A DNA stretch of 64,000 nucleotides, taken from positions 186,001-250,000 of the forward strand of contig NZ_JAKWFK010000005.1 of NCBI RefSeq assembly GCF_029522115.1, written 5' to 3'. Positions within the stretch are counted from its first letter, which is position 1. Each line of letters begins with the position of its first letter. This DNA comes from Trinickia sp. Y13 (GTDB taxonomy: Bacteria > Pseudomonadota > Gammaproteobacteria > Burkholderiales > Burkholderiaceae). Shown here piece after piece: positions 35,101 through 44,311 of the stretch. The notes beneath the pieces were generated by a model. That model did not search any database and was not told where the DNA came from. It saw nothing but the letters and a program-made list of their open reading frames with translations. The translations under genes and the position numbers were made by a program.

Positions 35101-36591
35101 GACGGCCGTCATCTTCCCGCCGCGCCGCCCGCGTAGCATCCCGGTCACGATGTCGCGGTGAATATAGGCGCCGCGCGGGCCATGGCGGCTCGTATAGCCT
35201 TCCGCGAGCATGCGCAACACCGCGTCGTATTGTTCGCGCGCGAGATCGGCGTAAGGCGCGGCGCGTTTGAAACAAGCGAACAGGGCGTCTTCGCTCCATT
35301 CCTCGCAGGCCGCTTCGGCTACGATTTGTTGCGCCAGTACGTCGAGTGGCGCATGCGGCATCGTCAAAGCGTCGAGTTCGCCGCGTCGCACGCAATCGAT
35401 GAGTGCGGCGCATTCGACGAGATCGTCGCGCGAGGTGGGAAAGAGCCGGCCCTTGGGCATACCGCCGACTTGATGCCCCGAGCGCCCGACCCGCTGCAGA
35501 AAAGGCGCGATGGCGCGAGGCGAGCCGAGCTGACAGACGAGATCGACATCGCCGATGTCGATGCCCAATTCGAGCGAGGCCGTGGCGATCAACACGCGCA
35601 ATGCGCCGCGCTTCAGGCGTTGCTCCGCGTCGAGCCGATGCTCTTTCGCCATGCTGCCGTGATGCGCGGCCACGGCTTGCTTGCCTAGGCGCTCGGTCAA
35701 ATGGCGCGCGGCGCGTTCCGCCATGCGGCGCGTATTGACGAAGATGAGCGTGGTGGCGTGCGTGCTGGCGAGTTCGGCCAGCCGATCGTAGACGCGGTCC
35801 CAAACCTCGTTGGGCATGACTGCTTCGAGCGGCACGGGCGGCAGCTCGAGTGCGAGATCGCGTGCCCGATGATGACCGACATCGACGATGGCGCAGCGTG
35901 CGTCGTCACTCACGCCGACGAGAAAGCGTGCGACGGCCTCGATCGGTTTTTGCGTGGCTGATAGCCCGATGCGCGGCAAACGCCGCTTGCACAGCGTGTC
36001 GAGACGTTCGAGCGACAGTGCGAGATGGGCGCCGCGCTTGCTGCCGACCATCGCGTGGATTTCGTCGACGATGACGGTGCGCGTGGTAGAAAGGATACGG
36101 CGACCGGAATCGGAAGACAGTAAGACGTACAGCGATTCGGGCGTCGTGACCAGAATATGCGCGGGCCGCTTTTTGAGTGCGTTGCGCTCTTGCGCGGTGG
36201 TGTCGCCTGTTCGAACTGCGGTGCGGATCTCCACGCGCGGCAGCCCTTGCGCCGCCAGTGCTTCGCCGATGCCCGCAAGCGGGCGTTCGAGGTTGGTGTG
36301 AATGTCGTTGGACAGCGCCTTGAGCGGCGACACGTAGACGACGAGCGTCTCGTCGGGGAGCACGCCGTCGTGAGCGAGCCCATCGCGCACGAGTTCGTCG
36401 AGCGCCCATAGGAATGCCGTCAGCGTTTTGCCCGAGCCTGTGGGCGCGGCGACGAGCGTCGACGTGCCGCTGCGAATGTGCGGCCAGGCGCGCATTTGGG
36501 CGTCGGTCGGTGCGCTGAAGGTCGACTCGAACCATGCGGCGACGGCCGGGTGAAATGTGGCCAGCGGATCGACAGCCGAGGGAGCATTCAT
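32140..36591 (-). CDS. lhr: Large helicase-related protein Lhr (DEAD/DEAH-box, superfamily 2)
   Basis: 1483 residues, close to the usual length of bacterial Lhr-type helicases with a C-terminal extension. Motif I is APTGSGKT (about 49-56), motif Ia [13 protein letters not shown], motif II VDEIHAM (DEIH box), motif [11 protein letters not shown], motif [18 protein letters not shown] and motif [10 protein letters not shown]. Then come the winged-helix and Lhr-core regions ([55 protein letters not shown]). Lhr unwinds DNA:RNA and DNA duplexes and takes part in repair; the C-terminal half is needed for oligomerisation. ATG at 36591 without a strong ribosome-binding site. Single gene, convergent with the EAL gene. 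Confidence 0.95.
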   Translation of the reverse strand: MNAPSAVDPLATFHPAVAAWFESTFSAPTDAQMRAWPHIRSGTSTLVAAPTGSGKTLTAFLWALDELVRDGLAHDGVLPDETLVVYVSPLKALSNDIHTNLERPLAGIGEALAAQGLPRVEIRTAVRTGDTTAQERNALKKRPAHILVTTPESLYVLLSSDSGRRILSTTRTVIVDEIHAMVGSKRGAHLALSLERLDTLCKRRLPRIGLSATQKPIEAVARFLVGVSDDARCAIVDVGHHRARDLALELPPVPLEAVMPNEVWDRVYDRLAELASTHATTLIFVNTRRMAERAARHLTERLGKQAVAAHHGSMAKEHRLDAEQRLKRGALRVLIATASLELGIDIGDVDLVCQLGSPRAIAPFLQRVGRSGHQVGGMPKGRLFPTSRDDLVECAALIDCVRRGELDALTMPHAPLDVLAQQIVAEAACEEWSEDALFACFKRAAPYADLAREQYDAVLRMLAEGYTSRHGPRGAYIHRDIVTGMLRGRRGGKMTAVTSGGTIPDNADYAVLLEPQGLNIGTVNEDFAVESLAGDIFQLGNTSYRIVRVEPGRVRVVDAQGQAPNIPFWLGEAPGRSDELSAAISRLRMRIDTLIGSAKQSNDAGEDGQALGRVIQTLMHELAIDEVAARQIVEYLARARAALTVLPSQNALVMERFFDESGGTQLVIHSLFGSRINRAWGLALRKRFCRTFNFELQAAATEDAIVLSLTGSHSFALDDVWRFLHSNSAEHVLIQALLDAPLFNVRWRWNATTSLALPRFTGGRKTPPQLQRMKSEDLLAAVFPDQVACLENIAGERELPHHPLVDQTIDDCLHEAMDCDGWLALLRRIEQGDIALVTRELAAPSPLAAEILNARPYAFLDDAPLEERRTQAVLSRRWSDPEDASDLGALDADAISAVREEAWPPVRSTDEMHEALTGLACINETEARANEGWLAWLDALARAGRATRMQIAENEALWLPIERLTCLRAIYPDAAFAPRLVAPLGFDDEWTDADALVDVLRARLSGLGPEPVPVLARALALPASHVAAALVKLESEGYAMRGRFTPGAEQDEWCERHLLARIHRYTIKRLRREIEPVERADFVRFLVEWQRLTPAARGMGREALAATLEQLEGFEAAAAAWEEDILPARLRDYAGITLDELCRSGQFVWARFAVDGRGASAPVRTTPIVLLPRRTLAIWHGLIDRRSAEPGPAETDALSPRARLLFEALSRHGAMFFDELLGEARALPLEVETALGELVAGGFVNADSFAGLRALIAPAATRHRGSRAMTRRGAHRGAFIGGMQDAGRWALLRRPTVSERSTEGNTQPGANEASSPPLPLSSSSRVSAHALPPDIAEHVALSLLRRYGVVFWQLLEREAGWLPRWRDLLRVFHRLEARGLVRGGRFVNGLSGEQFALPEALALLRDVRKRTPDGQLVCVCAVDPLNIVGTVLPGEKVPALVGNRIALRDGVCVATLIAGKFEFAAHLSASEQEAARLCLAHRT

Positions 36592-36669
36592 GTCGTCAAT
36601 GTGGCGATGGGCGCGGCAATGATCAAGGACGCATAAGGATTTCGGCTCGCGCGTCGGGGGCCGGAGCGC

Positions 36670-37371
36670 TTAGCCGATCGTTGGGTCGCGCGGGAACATG
36701 TCGAGGCTTGCGGCATACGTCGATAGATAAATGAGTGGAGCGACGACGAGCGTGGCGACGCCGAGCGTCAGCACGCATGCGATCAAAAGGCCCGCCGCGA
36801 TGGCGCCGTACACGAGCGCGGCGGACCCATTGCGCCATGTTGCCGCGAAACTGGCTCGTAGCGCGTCGGCCGCCGTCGCGCCGTTCAGCACGATTAATGC
36901 CGGGGCGATCCACAAGGCCATCGTGCCGATGACGGCCGTTACCAAATATAGCGCTCCGGCTATCAGCGCGAGCACTGTTCGCGCGTCCCCGGTTGCGCCG
37001 CCGAACGCCAATAGACGCAGCGCGCTCGATGCGCGCTCGCCCGTCAGGTCGCAGACGATCGCGATCAGCAACCCGAACACGGCCGCCGCGAACAGCGGCT
37101 CGAAATGCTCGCGAATGCCGCGCACTACATCGGCCAACCTAACGGAGCCTGTCGTCCGGCAATGATCGGCGGCGTAAATCATGCCGCCGGTCCAGAGCAC
37201 GGTGAAGACAGCCGTGAGGTCGCTTGCGTAGGGCAGTTCAACCAGCAGGATGGTGACGAGTAGATCGATGAGGCCGAGCATGATCCACATCCCGGGACGT
37301 TGCTGAAATACCGTCCAGCCCTCGGCGAACCATCGCGAGCCCTGGCGTGCGACGACCAGGCGCATTTGCAT
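36670..37371 (-). CDS. BPSS1780-type membrane protein
   Basis: 233 residues from the ATG at 37371, with AGAGGAG upstream. There are about six hydrophobic segments: WIMLGLIDLLVTILLVELPY, LTAVFTVLWTGGMIYAA, LFAAAVFGLLIAIVCDL, VLALIAGALYLVTAVIGTMALWIAPALIVL, and ALVYGAIAAGLLIACVLTLGVATLVVAPLIYLS in two parts. The N-terminal pattern VVARQGSRWFAEGWTVFQQRPGMW is characteristic of a Burkholderiaceae/Neisseriaceae membrane protein family named after B. pseudomallei BPSS1780, function unknown. It lies 78 bp upstream of nothing else on its strand; lhr precedes it in map order on the same strand. Confidence 0.8.
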   Translation of the reverse strand: MQMRLVVARQGSRWFAEGWTVFQQRPGMWIMLGLIDLLVTILLVELPYASDLTAVFTVLWTGGMIYAADHCRTTGSVRLADVVRGIREHFEPLFAAAVFGLLIAIVCDLTGERASSALRLLAFGGATGDARTVLALIAGALYLVTAVIGTMALWIAPALIVLNGATAADALRASFAATWRNGSAALVYGAIAAGLLIACVLTLGVATLVVAPLIYLSTYAASLDMFPRDPTIG

Positions 37372-37654
37372 GTAAGACTCCTCTGAATTGAAAGGCAGGG
37401 GGAAGCTGTTCGAGCTTAGGCGCAATTATGGCGTGATTGTCGCAAGCGTGCGGGCGGGGAGGGAAGAATTGCCGATTTTAGGGTGGGCGGGGGTGAGGTG
37501 AGGGAATATTTTCTCTGGTCGTTGGCGCCTATTGGGCCATCCGCGAGATTTATCTAAGTCTCGTCCGAAAATATCGCAAGTCATTGATCCGATCCGGATC
37601 GACAAATAGAATGCCGGAAAGCAGGGTGGAACCCCGATGTGTTGCTGGTCTTAA

Positions 37655-38065
37655 ACGATAGCCATTTCGCCGCCAATAACGCCGCCGACAGTGCGGGTTT
37701 ATATTGGGCATGTCCAATTATTACCGCTGTCCATAAAAAACGGACTAAAATTGTTGGACGATGATTGCGCAACCGATAAGATTATTGGGGTGTCAAGGCT
37801 GGTAAATGGAAATGTGCCTATCGAAAACATCAATGGGCTTGACGTCAGATTGTAATTGGGTGTGCGGCTCAAGTATGTTTTGTTGTTGGATATTCCAACG
37901 AGCAGCGAGGAGCCTATTCAGTTTGTCTGGAGGCGGAGCTCGCAGTTGGAGCCGGTCCTCGATTCGCAGGGACACCCACAACTGGACGCTCGCGGCCACC
38001 AAAAAGAGAAATTCTATCCGGCTACCCATACACTAGGAGTATTGTTGAAATGGCAAAGACCATAA
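37655..38065 (+). pseudogene. Possible decayed toxin/effector gene tail upstream of a secreted small protein
   Basis: No intact gene is visible here, but one frame stays open from 37655 to a TAA at 37853-37855 and then continues as VRLKYVLLLDIPTSSEEPIQ and VWRRSSQLEPVLDSQGHPQ to a stop at 38063-38065. The latter stretch is protein-like in composition and overlaps the start of the next gene by 16 bp. That is the arrangement expected for a toxin gene followed by its immunity gene. The in-frame stop and lack of an N-terminus point to decay. The DNA is markedly A+T-richer than the flanks. The rest of 37372-37654 shows nothing I can support. The toxin identity is not recognised. Confidence 0.3.
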
Positions 38066-38535
38066 TCGCTCTTTTGGTTTTAGGATTTTCTATTTCGACC
38101 GCGAGTGCGTTCGGCTGTCAGACCGACAATCAGAAGCATCAAGCTGCCTTGATGTTGTATGGAAATAAGGAGCTCAGAGGTTTTGTGTGCGGTGATGAGT
38201 CCTGCGACGAGGAAACGATGGAGAGATATTTAGATTATCGTATCGAAAAACTAAAAGGCACGCCTGCAAACCTTTGTTTTGTGACAACCAGTGCGAGCGT
38301 TAAAAACAGGTATCAAGCTATTTTTTCATTCGACGAGAGGAAGGTTCGCTTGCAACTGGTTGTTTTTGCAAATGACATAAAGATAAGGAATCACAAGGGC
38401 GGGCGCACTACAATAGATGCATTCCAGCTGACAGATGACGCTGATGGTGGCGGTGTCGTCACCTCATTTCGGTGGAATGGAAAACGCTTCGAGCAAACCA
38501 ATCAGATTGAGGTTCCGTCATTTATTGTTCGATAA
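38050..38535 (+). CDS. Secreted small protein in A+T-rich patch, possible periplasmic immunity protein
   Basis: 161 residues. The signal peptide TIIALLVLGFSISTASAFG is followed by a mature domain with Cys residues at FGCQTD, FVCGDESCDEE and NLCFVTT, so disulphides are likely. The rest alternates strands (RYQAIFSFDERKVRLQLVVF) and ends in EVPSFIVR. No family recognised. The codon use is much more A+T-rich than that of neighbouring genes, which suggests acquisition by transfer. It overlaps the end of a broken reading frame upstream, and an Imm71/72-like gene faces it downstream. An immunity or inhibitor role in the periplasm is inference from this context. Confidence 0.65.
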   Translation: MAKTIIALLVLGFSISTASAFGCQTDNQKHQAALMLYGNKELRGFVCGDESCDEETMERYLDYRIEKLKGTPANLCFVTTSASVKNRYQAIFSFDERKVRLQLVVFANDIKIRNHKGGRTTIDAFQLTDDADGGGVVTSFRWNGKRFEQTNQIEVPSFIVR

Positions 38536-38557
38536 CGCTGGGGCTAGTGCTGTAAGT

Positions 38558-38583
38558 CGACGCAGAAACGGCGTCGCAATTTT
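38558..38583 (+). terminator. Probable intrinsic terminator of the secreted-protein gene
   Basis: A CGACGC stem pairs with GCGTCG across a 7-nt loop (38558-38576), followed by CAATTTT, 22 bp after the stop of the gene at 38050-38535. Short stem but in the right place. The remaining 245 bp up to 38828 hold no convincing gene. Confidence 0.4.
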
Positions 38584-38828
38584 AGGTGTCCCTCTCCCGC
38601 TCTGCCTTTGTTTCTTATACATGCTCTTGTCGCGATCACGCAGTTGCTCCGTTGTCCTTTCCACGTTGACGCGCCGCGGACCATTCCATCCATGTACAAA
38701 TCGTCTGCCAAAATGGAGACCAAAACGTATCGGGCTGCTCGACGACCTGTTCCGTCTGTCCGCTCGCCTACTAGTTACCCGTCACTGGTGAGCGTCGAAG
38801 AATACTCAGTAGCTCCGAACGGAAAATT

Positions 38829-39923
38829 TTATCCTGTCTTTACCAACTGCCATCGAACGTAGTGCAACACCATGTCTCCTTTTGCATCACGCACACTGAG
38901 ATCCGGCATGATGGCGCCGGCCGCGATGTGTCTCGCTGGGTGCTCATAGCCGATTGCCTGCCACAATCCGGATGCCGGGCAGACCGAGTTTGTCATTATT
39001 TCTCCGGGATCCATGGCGGAATCGAGTTCCGCCGTAGGGCGGGGCATTAAGAAGTACTCCGACTCGTCGCCCGCAATTCCATCCGTGTATCTATCGTCTG
39101 CCCAGACCAGACGCCAAAGGGTCTCCAGTTGATCAACACGTTTCGTTGCGTCGTTAAATTTTCCAATGCGTGGCGCGCAGACACCTTTCACAAAATAGTT
39201 AAAACAACCCCAACTAGAGTACTGCGCTTTTCGCGTCGGAATGACCCCCAGTAACTGCTTCGACACCGTGACCGGCTCCCAAATGCCATCGACTGGAATG
39301 CTATCGCCGGTAGATACGACCATCGCGTCATTACCGGCTGGCGGGTCACCCAAATCGCTCGGAAAGACCGGATAGGGCAGCGAATAGAAACCTTGTTCGT
39401 ATGAGCTCAAATCCAACAGCCCGCGCGGGCTGGACCAATGCGCCGCGCGGTAAGCTGCACCAGCCGAGATTTCTAAAGGGCTTCGGTCACCGTGAAAGCG
39501 ACCCGCGAGCATTAGCTTCCGCAAGCGCTCGATGTTTTCAGGGTATGGTTGCAGCTGAGTACCGCGCTCCCAATAGTCGGGATGTCCATAAAAGTTGGCG
39601 AACACCGTTCCGGTCATATGGTGCGCCTCATACAGCGGTCGCCCGATTCGCCATACGAAGCGATATCCGTGGGCGAGATTCCCGAGGCCCTCTTTGTATC
39701 GTGCTAGCGCATCGTAGGCGAGCGGCAACAGGTCGACGCCCAGGTACGCGACCTCTTCCGGTGCCCAGTGCTTTATCGCGTGTTCGTAAGCTTCGACAAA
39801 CGTCTCCCATGCGTGGTACTTCCGTTGCCACAGGGTGTAGCTAGTAAGTCGCTTGAGAAGCCAAAATACCTTGCGCCTTGCATCACGTTCTTCAAACGTA
39901 TGCTTGTGTGGCCCGATAGTCAT
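38829..39923 (-). CDS. Imm71/Imm72-like immunity protein
   Basis: 364 residues. It opens with the pattern ERDARRKVFWLLKRLTSYT followed by WETFVEAYEHAIKHW. The C-terminal third has CPASGLWQAIGYEHPARHI, then AGAIMPDLSV and DMVLHYVRW. I recognise this as the layout of immunity proteins of the Imm71/Imm72 group, which are encoded next to polymorphic or type VI secretion toxins and protect the producer. There is no signal peptide, so it should act in the cytoplasm. Its ATG overlaps the stop of an upstream frame in an ATGA arrangement. That upstream frame is only a short remnant, so this looks like an orphan immunity gene kept after loss of the toxin. Confidence 0.6.
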   Translation of the reverse strand: MTIGPHKHTFEERDARRKVFWLLKRLTSYTLWQRKYHAWETFVEAYEHAIKHWAPEEVAYLGVDLLPLAYDALARYKEGLGNLAHGYRFVWRIGRPLYEAHHMTGTVFANFYGHPDYWERGTQLQPYPENIERLRKLMLAGRFHGDRSPLEISAGAAYRAAHWSSPRGLLDLSSYEQGFYSLPYPVFPSDLGDPPAGNDAMVVSTGDSIPVDGIWEPVTVSKQLLGVIPTRKAQYSSWGCFNYFVKGVCAPRIGKFNDATKRVDQLETLWRLVWADDRYTDGIAGDESEYFLMPRPTAELDSAMDPGEIMTNSVCPASGLWQAIGYEHPARHIAAGAIMPDLSVRDAKGDMVLHYVRWQLVKTG

Positions 39924-40147
39924 CGTTTGCTTTCCTCACTGGCTTCATCTGCGAGAGACGGAGGTTGGGCGCCGCTCGTTTTGGCTTGAATCCCCTCGAA
40001 TCCTAGCGTACGAGTCCGAGCCGCATCGGCAGCGGCTTCCCGCTCGCCATAGCCATAAACGCCGCTTTTCATCGCCCGACGCAACCCGACTTGCACCGCC
40101 CATCCGCCCCTACGCAAATGCTTGATTCCCTCGATGCTTTCCGCGTG
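39920..40147 (-). pseudogene. 3' tail of a lost toxin/effector gene coupled to the immunity gene
   Basis: About 75 codons are open downstream of a stop at 40148-40150, reading EGIKHLRRGGWAVQVGLRRA, then GYGEREAAADAARTRTLGFEG and a hydrophilic C-terminus SLADEASEESKR. Its TGA overlaps the ATG of the Imm71/72-like gene by 4 bp. Such coupling is usual between an effector and its immunity gene. There is no room for the effector body, because gamma-glutamyltransferase starts at 40209 on the other strand. The amphipathic, Arg-rich C-terminus resembles ends of large secreted toxins, but I cannot name the family. Confidence 0.45.
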
Positions 40148-40208
40148 CTATAAGCGGCGAAGCGGTCATTTTGGCTTACTTCTATGAGACGACCATGGAG
40201 GATCGGGC

Positions 40209-41939
40209 ATGAAAGCGACGAGTGGGATCGGCATGGCTATCCGCGTCCGCGGGTGGGTACTCGTAACAACCGTCTCGCTCGGTTTTGCGCCGAGCATGCC
40301 CGCATGGGCCAAGAGGGGGACGCCTCAGCCGGTCTTGTCCGCATCGGCGATGGCGGTGGCCGACGAGTTCAGCGCCGACGCGGCCGAACGGATCTTCAAG
40401 GAAGGCGGCAATGCGGTCGATGCCGCGGTCGCGGTGGCGTTCACGCTCGCAGTGACCTATCCGGAAGCGGGCAACATCGGGGGCGGCGGCTTCATGACGC
40501 TCTACGTCAACGGCAAACCGTACTTCATGGACTACCGCGAACGCGCGCCGATCGCCGCAACCAAAGACATGTACCTCGATAAAGACGGCAACGTCATCAA
40601 AGGCATGAGCTTGGTCGGCATGCGCGCGGTTGGCGTGCCCGGCACCGTCGAGGGCATGTGGGAAGCGCAAAAGCGATTCGGCAAGCTGAAGTGGAAACAA
40701 GTGCTCGCGCCTGCGATCCACTATGCGCGCGATGGCTTCGAAGTCAGCGAGCAACTGCAGCAGCGGCGCGATGCGGCGGCCAAAGAGCTCAACGACAAAA
40801 CCAACTTCGGCCAATACTTCGGGCAGCTGAAAGCAGGGGATACGTTCAAGCAACCGGAGTTGGCCGCCACCCTGGCGCGCATCGCCAATCAAGGCGCGAA
40901 AGGCTTTTACGAGGGCAAGACGGCTGCTTTGATCGCCGCGTCGATGAAAGCGCGCGGCGGTCTCATCACGAAAGAGGACCTCCACGAATACAAGGCCGTA
41001 TGGCGGCAACCGGTTCAAGCCAATTGGAACGGCTACCGCGTGATCACGGCGCCGCCGCCGAGTTCCGGCGGCATCGGCCTCGTGCAGTTGCTGAAGATGA
41101 AGGCCGATCTCAAGAACGAGTTCTCAGGCGTGAAACTCAATTCGCCGCAATACGTCCATCTCGTCGCCGAAATCGAGAAGCGGGTATTCGCCGATCGCGC
41201 GCAATATCTGGGCGACCCCGATTTCTATAAAGTGCCGATCGCTCAATTGACCGACGACGCCTACATCGCGAAGCGAGCCGCCGAAGTCGATCCCGAGAAG
41301 CCCACCGACACGAACGCGGTGCAACCGGGCCTCGGTACCTCCATGCCCGAGAAGGCCGAAACGACGCATTTCTCGATCGTCGACAAATGGGGCAACGCCG
41401 TATCGAACACCTACACGCTGAACGGCTACTTCGGCTCCGGCGAAGTGGTGGATGGCACCGGTGTGCTGTTGAACGACGAAATGGACGATTTCTCGGCCAA
41501 GCCCGGCGTGGCTAATATGTTCGGCGTGGTGGGCAGTGACGCGAATGCGATCGAACCGAAGAAGCGGCCGCTATCGTCGATGACGCCGACGATCCTGACC
41601 AAAGATGGCAAAGTCGCGATGGTGATCGGCACGCCCGGGGGCTCGCGCATCTTCACGTCCATCTTCCAAGTGATGACGAACGTCTACGACTTCGGCATGC
41701 CGTTGCCTGCCGCCGTGGCCGCGATGCGCTTCCATCACCAGTTGTTGCCGCCCAACACGATCTTCTGGGAGCCGTACAAGCCGATCGAGGGCGATCTCGC
41801 GCAGGTGCTCGAAGCAAAAGGCTATATATTGAAGGGACAAAACTTCAACGGCGACATTCAGGTCATCAAAGTGGACGGCGATTCGCCCGAAGCCGTAGCC
41901 GATCCGCGCGGCCGCGGGGTGACGCGCACGGTGCAATAA
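40209..41939 (+). CDS. ggt: Gamma-glutamyltransferase
   Basis: 576 residues, typical length. Signal peptide up to AWAKRG (about 35). N-terminal nucleophile hydrolase that is cut autocatalytically: the new N-terminal nucleophile is T385 in the TTHFS motif after a linker. Other family motifs are EGGNAVDAAVA (66-76), GNIGGGGF (88-95), RERAPIAA, PPPSSGGIG (282-290) and the substrate-binding LSSMTPTI and GTPGGSRIF in the small subunit. The periplasmic enzyme cleaves glutathione and other gamma-glutamyl compounds. ATG with GGAGG upstream. Single gene. Confidence 0.95.
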   Translation: MKATSGIGMAIRVRGWVLVTTVSLGFAPSMPAWAKRGTPQPVLSASAMAVADEFSADAAERIFKEGGNAVDAAVAVAFTLAVTYPEAGNIGGGGFMTLYVNGKPYFMDYRERAPIAATKDMYLDKDGNVIKGMSLVGMRAVGVPGTVEGMWEAQKRFGKLKWKQVLAPAIHYARDGFEVSEQLQQRRDAAAKELNDKTNFGQYFGQLKAGDTFKQPELAATLARIANQGAKGFYEGKTAALIAASMKARGGLITKEDLHEYKAVWRQPVQANWNGYRVITAPPPSSGGIGLVQLLKMKADLKNEFSGVKLNSPQYVHLVAEIEKRVFADRAQYLGDPDFYKVPIAQLTDDAYIAKRAAEVDPEKPTDTNAVQPGLGTSMPEKAETTHFSIVDKWGNAVSNTYTLNGYFGSGEVVDGTGVLLNDEMDDFSAKPGVANMFGVVGSDANAIEPKKRPLSSMTPTILTKDGKVAMVIGTPGGSRIFTSIFQVMTNVYDFGMPLPAAVAAMRFHHQLLPPNTIFWEPYKPIEGDLAQVLEAKGYILKGQNFNGDIQVIKVDGDSPEAVADPRGRGVTRTVQ

Positions 41940-42062
41940 CAGTGCACTAAATGCGCACGATGACGCGAGGCGGCCCACCCCCGTGGCCGTCTTGCGCAGC
42001 GAGCGCCATCCCGGGAACGGCGCTTGCTGCAATGCAGCTTCGATAAACACCGTACCAGGACG

Positions 42063-43010
42063 ATGACGATCCACATCGGCATATCGGGCTGGCGCTATGC
42101 AGGCTGGCGCGGCGTGTTCTATCCGAAGGGCTTGGCGCAGGCGCGGGAGCTCGAGTACGCGTCGCGCGCGGTCGATACCATCGAGATCAACGGCTCGCAT
42201 TATTCGCTGCAGACCATCGGCAGCTACCGATCTTGGTACGAGGCGACGCCCGAGCATTTTGTCTTCAGCGTGAAGGGGCCGCGCTATTTGACCCACATGC
42301 TGCGGTTTCGCGACGACATGGCGTTGCCGGCGATTGCGAATTTTTTCGCGTCGGGCGTACTGGCGCTCGAAGACAAGCTAGGCCCATTCCTGTGGCAATT
42401 TCCCCCAAATTTTTCGTTCGATGCAAAGCGGCTCGATCGGTTTTTGACGCTGCTCCCTCGCACGATCGACGACGCGATTGCCTTGGCTAAGAAGCACGAT
42501 GCGCGCGTCAAACGTCCATGGTGCGAAACCGAACGGCGCGGCCCGCTGCGCCACGCGGTGGAGGTGCGGCATGCGAGTTTTTGTGTCGCTCAATTTCCTG
42601 ACATTTTGCGGCGCCATCATGCATCGCTCGTGATATCCGATTCGGTGGCGGGGTGGCCATACTTCGAGGACGTCACGGCCAACTTCGTCTACATGCGGTT
42701 GCACGGCTCGGAAACCCTATACAGCGGCGCTTATTCGGAACCTGCGCTCGATCGCTGGGCCCAACGCATTCAGACATGGTCTCGCGGCGACGAACCGCGC
42801 GACGCGAAGCGGCTATCGCCGATGCGGCCTGTCCATGGGAGGCGAGATGTGTTTTGCTATTTCGACAACGATCAGAAGGTGGAGGCGCCGTTTGACGCTC
42901 GAAGGTTGAAGGCGCGGCTGAGCGGGGACATCGACCCGTTGCCCGTGCCGGTGCCCGTCCACCGGCGGCGCCCGGCACGCGTTAAAGCAGCCGCGCCGAA
43001 AACGACTTAA
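42063..43010 (+). CDS. DUF72 domain protein
   Basis: 315 residues from the ATG at 42063, with AGGA upstream. The DUF72 TIM-barrel-like fold is recognised by HIGISGWRYAGWRGVFYPKG at the start, VDTIEINGSHY, FVFSVKGPRYLTH, LGPFLWQFPPNF, AVEVRHASF, VISDSVAGWPYFEDVTANFVYMRLHG and VFCYFDNDQK. The family has unknown biochemical function and resembles TIM-barrel nucleases. The C-terminus has an additional Arg/Pro-rich tail. Monocistronic, between ggt and the ergothioneine pair. Confidence 0.9.
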   Translation: MTIHIGISGWRYAGWRGVFYPKGLAQARELEYASRAVDTIEINGSHYSLQTIGSYRSWYEATPEHFVFSVKGPRYLTHMLRFRDDMALPAIANFFASGVLALEDKLGPFLWQFPPNFSFDAKRLDRFLTLLPRTIDDAIALAKKHDARVKRPWCETERRGPLRHAVEVRHASFCVAQFPDILRRHHASLVISDSVAGWPYFEDVTANFVYMRLHGSETLYSGAYSEPALDRWAQRIQTWSRGDEPRDAKRLSPMRPVHGRRDVFCYFDNDQKVEAPFDARRLKARLSGDIDPLPVPVPVHRRRPARVKAAAPKTT

Positions 43011-43099
43011 AGTGGAACGCTTGCGGGCTACCGCAACGTGAACCGCCACCGCGGCCGATCCTGAATTCGGCCACCCCACCCAAGAACAGGAGCGATCCG

Positions 43100-44311
43100 A
43101 TGAGCGTCGTCGTATCAGGATTGCAGCGAGCTTACGACGAGGTTCGGCACTATAGCCTCGCGCTCGCAGAACCGCTTTCCGCAGAAGATCAGGGTGTCCA
43201 GTCGATGCCCGACGCAAGCCCGACGAAATGGCATTTGGCGCATACGACTTGGTTCTTCGAAACCGTCGTTCTCGCGCCGCATGCGCCGGGGTACCGAGCG
43301 TTCGACGAACGATACGCCTACCTTTTCAATTCGTATTACGAAGCCTTAGGCCCGCGGCACGCCCGCCCGCAACGTGGCCTGTTGACACGGCCGTCCTTGC
43401 AGGAAGTGCATGCCTACCGCCGCCACGTCGACGCATCGGTGGCGGCGTTGCTCGCTTCGGCCGACGGCGATCTGGCCGCGCGCGTCGAACCGTTGATTAC
43501 CCTTGGCCTGCATCACGAGCAGCAACATCAAGAATTGATGTTGACCGACATCTTGCACGCGTTTTCCTGCAATCCGCTGTTGCCCGCGTATCGCGCCAAG
43601 CTCAACGACGCCGCGTCCAAGCCGCTGCATTCGCAACCGATCGAGTGGTTGCGTCAAGCGGGTGGCGTTGTGCAGATCGGGCATGACGGCGAAGGTTTTT
43701 GCTTCGACAACGAAGGGCCGCGGCATCAGTACCTATTGCGACCTTACGAGATCGCGCATCGCCTCGTGACGTGCGGGGAATACGCGGCGTTCATCGCCGA
43801 TGGCGGGTACACGCGGCCCGAGCTCTGGCTATCGGACGGTTGGGCCGCGGTGCAACGCGAAGGCTGGAGCGCGCCCATCTACTGGATGCGCGCCGACGAT
43901 GCTGGGCGCGAGAACTGGCGGGTATTCGGCTTGTCGGGCTTGTATGCGCTCGATCCCGATGCGCCCGTGTCGAATCTGAGTTTTTACGAAGCCGCGGCCT
44001 ACGCCGAGTGGGCGGGTGCGCGGTTGCCGACGGAATTCGAGTGGGAGGCCGCGTTCGACGCCCCCGGCATTGAACAGATGACGGGGCACGTCTGGCAATG
44101 GACGCGCTCCTCGTACGACCCGTATCCGGGTTTTCGTCCGTTGCCTGGCGTGGCGGCCGAATACAACGGCAAGTTCATGGTGGGGCAGCAGGTGCTGCGC
44201 GGCGGCAGCATCGCAACGCCGCCGCGACATAGCCGCCCGACTTATCGCAACTTTTTCCCGCCGGCTGCGCGCTGGCAGTTCACCGGAGTACGCCTTGTAC
44301 GAGACAACTGA
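43100..44311 (+). CDS. egtB: Ergothioneine biosynthesis protein EgtB
   Basis: 403 residues. Non-haem iron sulfoxide synthase that joins hercynine with cysteine or gamma-glutamylcysteine using O2. The DinB-like N-terminal domain shows WHLAHTTWFFETVVL and the iron-ligand pattern HHEQQHQE near residue 135. The C-terminal formylglycine-enzyme-like domain ends in TGHVWQWTRSSYDPYPGF and VLRGGSIATPPRHSRPTYRNFFPPAARWQFTGVRL. ATG with AGGAGCG upstream. It overlaps egtD by 17 bp, so the two are co-translated. Confidence 0.94.
   Translation: MSVVVSGLQRAYDEVRHYSLALAEPLSAEDQGVQSMPDASPTKWHLAHTTWFFETVVLAPHAPGYRAFDERYAYLFNSYYEALGPRHARPQRGLLTRPSLQEVHAYRRHVDASVAALLASADGDLAARVEPLITLGLHHEQQHQELMLTDILHAFSCNPLLPAYRAKLNDAASKPLHSQPIEWLRQAGGVVQIGHDGEGFCFDNEGPRHQYLLRPYEIAHRLVTCGEYAAFIADGGYTRPELWLSDGWAAVQREGWSAPIYWMRADDAGRENWRVFGLSGLYALDPDAPVSNLSFYEAAAYAEWAGARLPTEFEWEAAFDAPGIEQMTGHVWQWTRSSYDPYPGFRPLPGVAAEYNGKFMVGQQVLRGGSIATPPRHSRPTYRNFFPPAARWQFTGVRLVRDN

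Noticed and set aside
38608-38862. 84-codon plus-strand frame after the secreted-protein gene
   Set aside because: It begins after a probable terminator, has no ribosome-binding site and runs into the end of the immunity gene on the other strand.
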